A stretch of 64,000 bases of DNA, taken from Caulobacter flavus (GTDB taxonomy: Bacteria > Pseudomonadota > Alphaproteobacteria > Caulobacterales > Caulobacteraceae). The position numbers and the translations under genes are program-made. Shown one piece after another: positions 50,564 to 59,374 of this stretch. The notes below the pieces were generated by a model. It saw only the letters and a program-made list of their open reading frames with translations. It searched no databases and had not been told where the DNA came from. Each line of letters begins with the position of its first letter. The stretch's first letter is position 1. The stretch spans positions 4,252,001 through 4,316,000 of the forward strand of contig NZ_CP026100.1 of the NCBI RefSeq assembly GCF_003722335.1, in the 5' to 3' direction.

Positions 50564-51478
50564 TCAGACGATTTCGGCCCGCAGTGCGGCCAACCTGGCC
50601 TCACCGAGCGCGCGGACACGGTCACGAAGCATCCCCACCCGCTCTCCCAACCAGGCCAGCTCCTCGGCCGTGATCCGGTAGTGTCGTGAGTACCGCGCCT
50701 TCACATAGGCTTCTCGCAGCAGCTCATAGCACCGTTTGTGGAACTTGGTGTCGTTCGGCCAAATTTCCACCAAGGTATTGTCCAGCTCCTCAGCGAGCTT
50801 ACGCAGTTGATTTAAGTTGTGCGTCTTGGGGCTATAAAGCGTCAAAACAAGGAATAGGGCGTGGTAATAGCGCTCTGTCGCTTGATGCAACTGAAAAGCC
50901 GCGATGTTATTTTCCCCCCGCTCAAGCATGATGCGGTACATGTCAAAGAACTGGTTCGCGCTGTTGAACCAGTCCTCAAAGTAATTTTGGCTTTCTTCGA
51001 GGGCCAGCTGCGGCGTCAGAGGCTTTGCTTCAGCGAACGGATGGCCGGGCTCTTCGAACAGCACGATCCCTTCGCGCGCGATGTCCATGAAGAAGTACCG
51101 GCCCAGCTCTAGCTGCTGGTTCACATCGTCGATGTCGTGGACGATCAAGCTAACGGGGGTTCGCAGGAAATCGCCCGCGATCAGCGCGTCCAACAGGATA
51201 CCGTCGGTCTTGCTCCAGAACTCTGGAAAATCGGTCAGGTCGGCGTGGTCGACAACGATAAGCAGATCGAAATCTGAGAAGTAGCGGCCGATAGGGTCCG
51301 AGACCCAGTCGCTCCGAGCGTGGCTTCCGAACAGGATGATCTTGAGCAGCTTGCCGTCGCGCAAGCGCGGGGCTGTCCGCTGGGCGATCGCTTCGGCAAA
51401 ACCATCGCGAACGGTATCGACCACCCACTTCAATTGTCGCCGCTTGGCCGACGGCAAATGGTCGAGACGCTTGTTCAT
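50564..51478 (-). CDS. Nucleotidyltransferase-HEPN fusion (MNT-HEPN type)
   Basis: 304 residues from ATG 51478. N-terminal minimal nucleotidyltransferase: IILFGSHARSDW (Gly51-Ser52) and FSDFDLLIVVD (Asp69, Asp71); the spacing of 16 residues between GS and DxD is longer than the usual ten. C-terminal HEPN domain: YFEDWFNSANQFF, FQLHQATERYYHALFLVLTLYSPKTHNLNQL, AYVKARYSRHYRI. In split MNT/HEPN systems the MNT part AMPylates the HEPN toxin; here both are one chain. Upstream gene of the AlbA operon. Confidence 0.85.
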   Translation of the reverse strand: MNKRLDHLPSAKRRQLKWVVDTVRDGFAEAIAQRTAPRLRDGKLLKIILFGSHARSDWVSDPIGRYFSDFDLLIVVDHADLTDFPEFWSKTDGILLDALIAGDFLRTPVSLIVHDIDDVNQQLELGRYFFMDIAREGIVLFEEPGHPFAEAKPLTPQLALEESQNYFEDWFNSANQFFDMYRIMLERGENNIAAFQLHQATERYYHALFLVLTLYSPKTHNLNQLRKLAEELDNTLVEIWPNDTKFHKRCYELLREAYVKARYSRHYRITAEELAWLGERVGMLRDRVRALGEARLAALRAEIV

Positions 51479-52218
51479 TCGGCCCAGTTTCACACTTCGA
51501 GCGCAGGTTGCAAGGCTTGATCCAACGCCCTGATTCACAAGGGCTTGAATCCCTATCGAGAGTCGGCCGCGAACGCCCATCCCCTTCGAAATGCCAAGCC
51601 CGCCCGAACAACTACCACCGTCGAAAAGGGCAAAATCGATGGGTTGAACGGGACGCCGGACCCGGCCGCGAGCGGTCGCCTCAACGACGAACTGACAGTG
51701 CTGAAGGCCCGCGCCAACGAGGCGGCGGTTACCGCGGGCTATACCATCCCCTATCCAGGGCTACTGCCCTCGAGAAGCTAGCTGTCGACGGCGCCGTTGA
51801 GATGCGCGGGCGAGCGCCGTAGTTTGGCTGGGCGGGGCCGCGCGTCGCCGCTAGCGTCCGACATGCCAGGGGTCACGCCTCGCGTGGCGGCATGGGCGAT
51901 TGTCGACACGCGCGGGCTCCTGGTTCTGCTCGGAGTTTCCACCCCCGCCCCTATTCCTTCCGCGCACCGAACAAGGTTCGCTTGCCTGCGGATTCCAAAT
52001 CGGTCACGATTCCCCTGCCGGGGCGCGAGCTTCGGCAGGGGCGTGGAAACCCCTGAGCAAGATCTGGTGACATAGGCCGCCGACGACGACGTCGAGGGCA
52101 TGCGTTCCTGCGTGGAACGATCGCGAGCGCCTGCGCGTCTCGCGGCCTGCTTACTCATGCCGTTTCCGCGGGCTCGGGTTCGACCGCTCGCCCCTTCCTT
52201 GAACCCGGGAGAAGGTCG
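51479..52218. other. 740-base non-coding gap with nested inverted repeats
   Basis: No convincing gene; one open frame (about 51545-51781) lacks any family feature. The stretch 51927-52060 holds a repeat motif (TGCTCGGAGTTTCCACCCCC) and its inverted imperfect copy at 52036-52060, plus a perfect 9-bp hairpin CCCCTGCCG/CGGCAGGGG at 52012-52041. It precedes the fecI-like gene, so its promoter must be here. Confidence 0.6.
51927..52060. repeat. Inverted copies of the TGCTC...GTTTCCA...CCCGCCCC motif
   Basis: Left copy at 51927-51953, right copy inverted at 52036-52060. A third copy, in direct orientation to the left one, is at 63635-63662 on the far side of the lasso cluster. Confidence 0.6.
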
Positions 52219-52749
52219 ATGACGCATGTTGGGGAGCCTGTCCCGACAGCGCCTCAGGACGCGGTCACGCTGGACGCCCTCTATCGCCGCTACGCGCGAT
52301 GGCTAGGCCGCGTATTGCGCAAGACGTTCCATGACGTCGATCCGGCCACGTCCGAGGACCTGGTGCAGGAAACCTATGTCCGCGTCGCGCCCTACCATGC
52401 CCGCGGCGCCATCCAGCATCCTCGCGCGCTGCTCTTGAAGGTGGCTACGAACCTGGTGCGCGACCACCGCCGCAAGTCGCTACGCGGTGGCGCGGCGCCA
52501 GTCCTGATTGAAGAAACCATCGAAAGAGAGGAACATGCCTCCGCACCGGCGCAGGACGAGGCGGTCCTCTTGGGTCAGCTGATCGAAAAGCTGCCGGGAA
52601 AGCTTAGGGATGTTTTCGTCTTGAGCCGTTTTGCCGGTTTCACCAACCAGCAGACCGCCGACCACCTGGGTCTCTCGGTCAAGCGGGTCGAAGCGCTCAT
52701 GACCCAGGCCCTGTCCCTTCTGGCCGCTCAAATGGCGGCGAAAGACTGA
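52219..52749 (+). CDS. FecI-like ECF sigma factor
   Basis: 176 residues. Region 2 (ALYRRYARWLGRVLRKTFHDVDPATSEDLVQETYVRV) and region 4 (LPGKLRDVFVLSRFAGFTNQQTADHLGLSVKRVEALMTQAL) of iron-starvation type sigma factors. GGAGAAGG ribosome site upstream. The order fecI-fecR-TonB receptor indicates cell-surface signalling: ligand at the receptor activates this sigma via FecR. Two bases before fecR. Confidence 0.92.
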   Translation: MTHVGEPVPTAPQDAVTLDALYRRYARWLGRVLRKTFHDVDPATSEDLVQETYVRVAPYHARGAIQHPRALLLKVATNLVRDHRRKSLRGGAAPVLIEETIEREEHASAPAQDEAVLLGQLIEKLPGKLRDVFVLSRFAGFTNQQTADHLGLSVKRVEALMTQALSLLAAQMAAKD

Positions 52750-52751
52750 GC

Positions 52752-53723
52752 ATGCCCGAGGACACGTTGGAAAGCTCGCCAACCGCCACCACCGCCGCCA
52801 ACTGGCTGGCCCGGCTGAACACGACCACCGTGTCTGCCAAGACCATGGACGAGTTTCGCGACTGGCGTGCCCAGCCGGGCAACCACGAGGCCTTTCAGGA
52901 GGTCGCGCAGCTCTGGGCCAAGTCCGCACAGGCCAAGAGCCAGCCCGGCGTCCAGGCCGCGCTCGACGCCGCACTGGATCGGCGGGCGCCCCGACGACCG
53001 AACCGGTTCGGCCTTGGCCTGGCCATCGCAACCGCCATGGTGACCGTCTCCATCGGCGGCTACGTGACTTGGCGCACCATCGCTGCTCCCTACTTCGACA
53101 CGGGGGTGGGCGAACAGCGTCTGGTTCAGCTGTCCGACGGCAGCAGCGTTCGCCTCGACACCAACTCCAAGATCACTGTCCGCTATAGCCAGGGCGCGCG
53201 ACGGATCGCTCTGACCCGCGGCCAGGCATTTTTCGAGGTCGCACACGACAGCGCCCGCCCCTTTCTGGTCGAGACGCCCCAGGCGACCGTTCGGGCGATC
53301 GGCACCCGGTTCTCGGTTCGAGAAGGTGGCGCCACAACCCAGGTGACCTTGGTCCAGGGCCGTATCGAGGTGCGTGACGGAGACAATGCCTCGCCGCGCG
53401 TCTTGACCGCTGGAGAGCAGATCGTCGCGACCCAGGCGCTTGGCCCCGTTCGCAAGGTCGACGCCAGGATCGCCACCAGTTGGACGACCGGGCGACTGGT
53501 CTTCCACGGCGTGCCTCTTCAGCAGGCGCTCGTCGAGATGAACCGCTACAGCCGCAAGCCCATCCGGTTGGATCCCGCCTACGATCAGACCGAAACCCTG
53601 ACGGGGGCCTTCGACAGCGCTGATACCGAAGCGATGGTCGCGGCTGTGGCCAGCCTCCGAGGGCTAAGCGTCGAGCATCGGCCGGATGGCTCGATCCTTC
53701 TGCGTCAACGCCCCGACGCCTGA
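52752..53723 (+). CDS. FecR-like anti-sigma regulator
   Basis: 323 residues. N-terminal DUF4880 (NWLARLNTTTVSAKTMDEFRDWRAQPGNHEAF), one membrane segment (about 78-104), FecR domain (RLVQLSDGSSVRLDTNSKITVRYSQGARRI, VRAIGTRFSVR) and a C-terminal secretin/TonB-short-like domain (VFHGVPLQQALVEMNRYS). It relays the receptor signal to the sigma factor across the inner membrane. Confidence 0.92.
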   Translation: MPEDTLESSPTATTAANWLARLNTTTVSAKTMDEFRDWRAQPGNHEAFQEVAQLWAKSAQAKSQPGVQAALDAALDRRAPRRPNRFGLGLAIATAMVTVSIGGYVTWRTIAAPYFDTGVGEQRLVQLSDGSSVRLDTNSKITVRYSQGARRIALTRGQAFFEVAHDSARPFLVETPQATVRAIGTRFSVREGGATTQVTLVQGRIEVRDGDNASPRVLTAGEQIVATQALGPVRKVDARIATSWTTGRLVFHGVPLQQALVEMNRYSRKPIRLDPAYDQTETLTGAFDSADTEAMVAAVASLRGLSVEHRPDGSILLRQRPDA

Positions 53724-53854
53724 TTGAAGAAAAATCGTCACGATCGCGAGGGTCACCCCCTGATTTCGAAGTCTACCCCACCGACACCGACCTGCGTCAT
53801 ACGAACCTGTCCCGGGACAGGCGCGGCGGTGTCGAAGGGGGAATACCACTCGCC

Positions 53855-56842
53855 ATGTCGCATTCGTTTCGCCGCCGCCTGAGCTCCAGCCTGACCCACG
53901 CGGCCCTCCTGGCCGCCCTCGCCGCTCCCACCCTGGTGGTGGCGCAGCCCCAACAGTTCGCCTTCGATGTTCCGGCCGGACCGCTGGACAAGGCGCTCCT
54001 GGCCTTCGCCGATCAATCCAAACTGCAAGTTCTCTACGATGACGCCACCGTCCAGGGGCGTCTGGCCGCGCGTCTGCAAGGCCGTTTCACGGCCGAAGAC
54101 GGCCTCAAGCGCCTGCTGGCCAAAAGCGATATCACCGCCCAGCAAATCCGCCCTGGCGTCTACGTGCTCAAGCGCCTCTCAGTAGCCACCACCCCGCCGC
54201 TGAGCGCGGCCGAGCCTCTCATCGCAGAGCCGGCGACCGAGCTGGCCGAACTGATCGTCACGGGGTCGTTCATTCGCGGCGCCCCGCCCTCCTCGCCCAT
54301 CGTCACGGTCAGTCGCGACGATATCGACCGTTCGGGCCGCGCAAGCGTCGCCGACCTGCTGGCCGCCCTGCCTCAGAACTACGGCAACGCCGCCTCGCCC
54401 ACCGCGGCGATCGGTCTGGCGGACACCAGCGGCGTGAACGGCTCGATGGCTCAAGGCGTCAACCTCCGGGGCCTGGGCGCGAACGCCACCCTCGTCCTCG
54501 TCAACGGACGCCGGATGGCTGGCTCTGGCCTCAAAGGCGACTTCGGAGACATCTCGGCTGTTCCCACCGCGGCCGTGCAGCGCGTCGAGGTCCTGCTGGA
54601 CGGCGCCTCTGCGCTGTACGGCTCCGACGCCGTCGCCGGCGTAGTCAACGTCATCCCTCGCCGCGACTTCGATGGCGGCGAAACCCGGATCCGGATCGGC
54701 GGCGCGCGCGGCGGCGCCGAGCAGGTGCAGGTATCTCAGGCTCTGGGCCGGGCCTGGCGCAGCGGTCATGTCCTCCTGGCGTTGGAGTACCAGGCCGACG
54801 CCGAACTCAAAGCCAGCGAACGCGCCTACACCGCAACGACCGACCTGCGCGCCCTGGGCGGAACCGACCACCGCACCATCTACAGCATGCCGGCCAACAT
54901 CATCGCCTACAGCGCTTCGGCCGGCGCCTACGTGCCGACCTACGCCGTGCCCGCGACTGGAGCCAAAGCCGCTTCGGACCTCATCGCCGGCGGCCGGAAC
55001 CTGCAGAACAATCGAGAAGCGTTTTCCGCCCTGCCGCGACAGACCCGCTACAGCGCCTATCTGGATGCGCGTCAGGAGCTGACCGATAGGCTGACACTGT
55101 CGGGCGACCTGCGCTTCACCCGCCGCGATTTCGCGTATTCCGGCCAAGGAACGCCGTCGATCTTTCAGATCACCTCGGCCAACCCGAACTTCCTTTCCCC
55201 CGATGGGGCGAGCAGCCAACTGATCGCCTACTACTTCGGCAAGGAGCTGGGCGCGGCGCGTACGTCGGGCCGTTCAAAGAGCCTCGGCGCCAGTTCGGGC
55301 CTGGACGCCAAACTGTGGGGCGATTGGCGCGGCGAGGCCTATCTGGCCTACGCTGAGCAACAGACCTTCTCCGCCATTCCCCGCCAACTCAGCAGCAGCG
55401 CGCTCAACGAGGCGCTCGGCAACACGCCCGACAATCCCGCGACCTCGTTCTCGACCGCAAGGGACGGCTATTTCAACCCCTTCGGCGCCGGCGCCGCCAA
55501 CAGCGCCGCGATGCTCAACTTCATAGGCTCCGGCTGGCAGACGACCGACACCGTCGCCCGCGTCGGGACGGCCAACCTCAAAGCCGATGGGTCGCTGCTG
55601 CAGTTGCCCGGCGGCGCCCTCAAACTGGCTGTCGGAGCCCAGTTCCGGCAGGAGCAGTTTCGAACCCGCTCCCTAGTCTCGTCGTCGGCCGCGGCGCCCG
55701 CCGTGTACGGCGGTCGGACCTTCATGCGAAACATCTCGGCGGCGTTCGCGGAGATCCGCGCCCCCCTGGTCGGCGAAGCAAACGCCCGTCCGGGGCTCCA
55801 GCGCCTGGAGCTCTCTCTAGCGGGTCGCGTGGAGCGCTATGAGGCGCAAGGGTCGAGCGCTACGCCGAAGGCTGGCCTTCTCTGGGCGCCGACAAGCGAC
55901 CTGGCGATCCGCGGCACCTACGGTCAATCCTATCGAGCGCCCGGTCTGACCGAATTGCATGAAGTCCGGGTGATCTCGCCTTCCACCCTCACCGCCTCGA
56001 ACGGCCAGATCCTGTCGATCGTCCAGTATGGCGGAAACCTCGACCTCAAACCCGAAACCGCCACCTCGTGGACGCTCGGTTTCGACTGGACCCCGACGTT
56101 CGCGCCGGGCCTGTCGGTGAGCGCAACGACCTTCGACACCAATTTCAAAGACCGGATCGGTCGGCCGGTCTTGGAGAACTTCCAACAAGCTCTGACCGAC
56201 CCGGCCTTTGCGCCGTTCGTGTCGCGAGTTTCCCCCGCGACCAGCCCCGCCGATCTGGCCAGGGTCCAAGCGCTCGTCGCGGAATCGACCGGCACCAGCA
56301 TCAAGCTCTATCCGCTCAACTCTTTCGGCGCGATCATCGACGCCCGGGTTGTCAACGCCGCCGAACTTCGCGTCCGCGGCCTGGACCTCAGCGCGACCTA
56401 CACGTTCAACCTCGGCGCCGACCGCCTCTCGGTGGGCGGAAACGCCACCTATCTGTTCGACTTCAAGCGGCGCCTGACCCCGACCGCAGCGATTTCCGAG
56501 CTCGTCGACACAGCCGGCAATCCGGTCGACCTGCGACTACGCGGGCTGGCCTCATGGGCGCGAGGCCCATTCGGCGCCAACCTGACGATCAACTATGTCG
56601 ACGACTATGCGGCGGCGGCCTCACAACGCGTCGACAGCTGGACGACGGTCGACCTGCAGCTGACCTGGACGGCGCCGGCCAAGACCGGCGCGTTGAAGGG
56701 CGTGGGCTTGGCGCTCTCCGCTCAGAACCTCTTCGATCAGGACCCGCCGTTCTACGACAGCGCGCTGGGGATCGGCTACGACGCCGCTAACGCCGATCCG
56801 CTGGGACGGTTCGTCTCGGTCCAACTGACCAAGCGCTGGTAG
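53855..56842 (+). CDS. TonB-dependent receptor with STN signalling domain
   Basis: 995 residues. Signal peptide (about 1-30), STN domain (FDVPAGPLDKALLAFADQSKLQVLYDD... to about 108) of the transducer type, plug (RSGRASVADLLAALPQNYG, LRGLGANATLVLVNGRRMAG, VQRVEVLLDGASALYGSDAVAGVVNVI) and a 22-strand type barrel ending RFVSVQLTKRW. In this lasso-cluster class the receptor imports the peptide. The STN domain links it to FecR/FecI. Isopeptidase follows after 36 bases. Confidence 0.93.
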   Translation: MSHSFRRRLSSSLTHAALLAALAAPTLVVAQPQQFAFDVPAGPLDKALLAFADQSKLQVLYDDATVQGRLAARLQGRFTAEDGLKRLLAKSDITAQQIRPGVYVLKRLSVATTPPLSAAEPLIAEPATELAELIVTGSFIRGAPPSSPIVTVSRDDIDRSGRASVADLLAALPQNYGNAASPTAAIGLADTSGVNGSMAQGVNLRGLGANATLVLVNGRRMAGSGLKGDFGDISAVPTAAVQRVEVLLDGASALYGSDAVAGVVNVIPRRDFDGGETRIRIGGARGGAEQVQVSQALGRAWRSGHVLLALEYQADAELKASERAYTATTDLRALGGTDHRTIYSMPANIIAYSASAGAYVPTYAVPATGAKAASDLIAGGRNLQNNREAFSALPRQTRYSAYLDARQELTDRLTLSGDLRFTRRDFAYSGQGTPSIFQITSANPNFLSPDGASSQLIAYYFGKELGAARTSGRSKSLGASSGLDAKLWGDWRGEAYLAYAEQQTFSAIPRQLSSSALNEALGNTPDNPATSFSTARDGYFNPFGAGAANSAAMLNFIGSGWQTTDTVARVGTANLKADGSLLQLPGGALKLAVGAQFRQEQFRTRSLVSSSAAAPAVYGGRTFMRNISAAFAEIRAPLVGEANARPGLQRLELSLAGRVERYEAQGSSATPKAGLLWAPTSDLAIRGTYGQSYRAPGLTELHEVRVISPSTLTASNGQILSIVQYGGNLDLKPETATSWTLGFDWTPTFAPGLSVSATTFDTNFKDRIGRPVLENFQQALTDPAFAPFVSRVSPATSPADLARVQALVAESTGTSIKLYPLNSFGAIIDARVVNAAELRVRGLDLSATYTFNLGADRLSVGGNATYLFDFKRRLTPTAAISELVDTAGNPVDLRLRGLASWARGPFGANLTINYVDDYAAAASQRVDSWTTVDLQLTWTAPAKTGALKGVGLALSAQNLFDQDPPFYDSALGIGYDAANADPLGRFVSVQLTKRW

Positions 56843-56878
56843 CGCGCCCCCTTTTTCAGATCCTGCAGAGAACTCGCA

Positions 56879-59374
56879 ATGCGCAAGCTTTTGTCCTGCG
56901 CGGCGCTGGGCCTTGTCCTCATGGCCTGCTGCGCCGCCTCGCGCCCCTACACCATCGACGACTTGCTTAACCTTCAGGAGTTCAACGGCGTCTCCATAGA
57001 CCCCACCGAGCGCTGGTTGGTGATCGACACGCTCAAGCCCCGGCCTCAAGCCGGGCGATACGACTACCTGCAAGGTCCCAAGGCCGCACGAGGCCGCCCG
57101 CTTCTCGTGGACCTTGCGCACCCTGGCTCGGCCGAGCCGTTCCTGCCGGCCACCGAGGGCATGGGCTACACACCTGGCCCGTTTTCTCCCGACGGCGCCC
57201 GGCTGGCGGTCTATCGACACAAGGATGATCTGTGGGAGCTGGGCGTTGTCACCCTCGCCACCCGCCAAGTGCGATGGATGGGTGTTTCGCCGGATATTCC
57301 GCTATGGGGATCCGGGGTACAGTGGCGGTCCAACTTCGAACTCGTCCTCCTGGGCTTGGCCCCCGGCGACCTTCCTGCCGAAATTCGACGAGGCCGACAG
57401 GCCAAGCATCGCCTCGAGACTGGCTGGGCCGCGACGGCGGCCGGGATGTCGCCGTCCTACACCCGGGTCGGGAGCGGCCGCTACGCGGGCGATCGCGATC
57501 TTCCGCCCCCCAAGTCCTTGCTTCGCATCAATGTCCTGACCGGCGAAGCAAAGTCCTTGGCGAGCGGCCAGTTCAAAGACATCGAAATCTCCCCCGGCGG
57601 CCGTTTTGCCGCTGCGATAGAGGCAGGCGCGCCGACGCAGCCCGACGCCAACCATCCGCCTCGGATGATCGACTTTGAAGGCCGGCGCACGCGACTAGCG
57701 ATCTTCGACCTATCGGATGGAACAGCGACACGGCCCACTCCGCTCGAAGTGCTGCCCTCGCTGCTGTCGTGGTCCACCGACAATCGGTTGCTGATCTTTA
57801 CACGGGCCGACGACCAAGAGTGGCCGGACGGCCAGTTGCAGGAGTTCGACGCAAGGAACGGCAAGCTCATCTCCCTAACGAGCCCACGGATACGAGCTGA
57901 AGTCACAATGCCGTCTCGGGAGCTCGGCTATAGCGTCGTGCAGGCAGGCTGGAACGGCGCCAACGCCATCGCCTTGGCCCGAGAGCCCGGCGCCCGCCGC
58001 GCCGATTGGTATGCGCTGGGACCGCAGCACGCGATCAACCTGACCCGCTCGCTGCCGGCCGATCCGGCCGCCGCCGCCGCCGCGCCCGATGGCCTCTACG
58101 TCCAATCGGGCGATGACGTCTGGCGGGTTCGGTCTGGAGCGACCGCGCGTATCGGCAAGTCGTCGCGGCTGATGTTCACGCCACGCATCGACGGCGGCGC
58201 TCGGGCGCCGCTCGTAAACCTCACGGCGAACGCCGTTTGGCTCCAGAGCTCCAAATCCGGGAGCCGGAGCGTTCGGCGGCTCGGCGATCGCAAAACCCTA
58301 TCGCTTCCGCCAGCGGCCCAAGAAGAACGCCCCCTGGTCATGACGCGTCATGGAGCGGTCAGCAGCACCACAAACCCTCATGGCGTCCGAACGTTTGCAG
58401 TAACTTCGCAGCAGGGGCGCGCGAAGATCCTAACCTTGAACCCAGGCTTGGATGGCGTCCAACTGCCGGACAGGCAGCCTCTCAAACACAAGACGGGCGA
58501 TGGAAAGACGCTGACGAGCTGGCTCTACACGCCTGCTGGTCTAAAGCCTGGCGAGCGCGCGCCGCTCGTCGTGCTGACCTACCCGCACGTGGACCAGCCC
58601 GAACCGCCCTATGCGGGTCTGCCCAGCGCCGCCTCCCTGATGCTCAGCACGAACCTTTTCGTCGCCTCTGGCTACGCCGTGCTGGACGCCTCCTACCAAC
58701 GGGACCCCAATTCACACGACCCCGGCGAGGGCTTCACGCAGGCGCTTCTCGACGCCGCCGATGCGGCGATCGCGACGGGTAAGGTCGATCCCGATCGTAT
58801 GGCGTTGGCCGGCCACAGCTTCGGCGCCTACGCCACTATGCTTTCGGTGACGCGAACGACGCGCTTCAAAGCGGCGGTCGCCGCCATGGGGCCTTCGGAC
58901 CTCGCCTCATTCATGATGACCCCGCCGCCACACTATCGCAGCGTACCGGAAGACGGCATGCCCCCCGCTTTCATGTTCAGCTGGGGCGAAACGGGACAAG
59001 CCAATCTTGGCGTTCCTCCCTGGGAGGCGCCGGAGCGATATGTCCGCAACAGTCCCGTCTATCAAGCCGGTACGGTCACAACGCCGATCCTGATTGTCGG
59101 CGCCGACCAGGAATGGGGCTCAGTGGGCCAGGGCGAGGAGATGTTCAGCGCCCTCTGGCGCCAGAACAAGGATGCCAAGCTCCTGACGTTCTGGGGCGAA
59201 ACCCATGTTTTCGAAAGCCCGGCCAATATCCGAGCCTACTGGGCGGAGATGCTGGCCTTCCTGGACCCGTTGATCGGACCGGCCTCACGCGCTGGCGCGG
59301 CAAGCGAGGCCAACCTCAATTCCCAGGTCCTGACCCAAGCTTCCACGGCCAGCAGATCAAACACATCCCCGTAG
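56879..59374 (+). CDS. Lasso peptide isopeptidase (S9 family, AtxE-like)
   Basis: 831 residues. Signal peptide or lipobox-like start (MRKLLSCAALGLVLMACC), a beta-propeller N-terminal region, then an alpha/beta-hydrolase domain. The catalytic triad is readable: Ser647 in GHSFGAY, Asp743 in GADQEWGS, His776 in GETHVFE. AtxE-type enzymes cut the Gly1-Asp/Glu isopeptide bond of the lasso ring. Context (TonB receptor upstream, lasso genes convergent) supports this over a general dipeptidyl peptidase. Its last 139 bases overlap the cyclase gene on the other strand. Confidence 0.9.
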   Translation: MRKLLSCAALGLVLMACCAASRPYTIDDLLNLQEFNGVSIDPTERWLVIDTLKPRPQAGRYDYLQGPKAARGRPLLVDLAHPGSAEPFLPATEGMGYTPGPFSPDGARLAVYRHKDDLWELGVVTLATRQVRWMGVSPDIPLWGSGVQWRSNFELVLLGLAPGDLPAEIRRGRQAKHRLETGWAATAAGMSPSYTRVGSGRYAGDRDLPPPKSLLRINVLTGEAKSLASGQFKDIEISPGGRFAAAIEAGAPTQPDANHPPRMIDFEGRRTRLAIFDLSDGTATRPTPLEVLPSLLSWSTDNRLLIFTRADDQEWPDGQLQEFDARNGKLISLTSPRIRAEVTMPSRELGYSVVQAGWNGANAIALAREPGARRADWYALGPQHAINLTRSLPADPAAAAAAPDGLYVQSGDDVWRVRSGATARIGKSSRLMFTPRIDGGARAPLVNLTANAVWLQSSKSGSRSVRRLGDRKTLSLPPAAQEERPLVMTRHGAVSSTTNPHGVRTFAVTSQQGRAKILTLNPGLDGVQLPDRQPLKHKTGDGKTLTSWLYTPAGLKPGERAPLVVLTYPHVDQPEPPYAGLPSAASLMLSTNLFVASGYAVLDASYQRDPNSHDPGEGFTQALLDAADAAIATGKVDPDRMALAGHSFGAYATMLSVTRTTRFKAAVAAMGPSDLASFMMTPPPHYRSVPEDGMPPAFMFSWGETGQANLGVPPWEAPERYVRNSPVYQAGTVTTPILIVGADQEWGSVGQGEEMFSALWRQNKDAKLLTFWGETHVFESPANIRAYWAEMLAFLDPLIGPASRAGAASEANLNSQVLTQASTASRSNTSP

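Noticed and set aside
49370..50689. 439-residue plus-strand frame opposite the AlbA gene
   Set aside because: Arg-rich shadow of the Schlafen AlbA-domain gene, which has clear motifs on the minus strand.
51545..51781. 78-residue open frame upstream of the fecI-like gene
   Set aside because: No ribosome site, no recognisable family, and it lies among nested repeats; coding is not supported.
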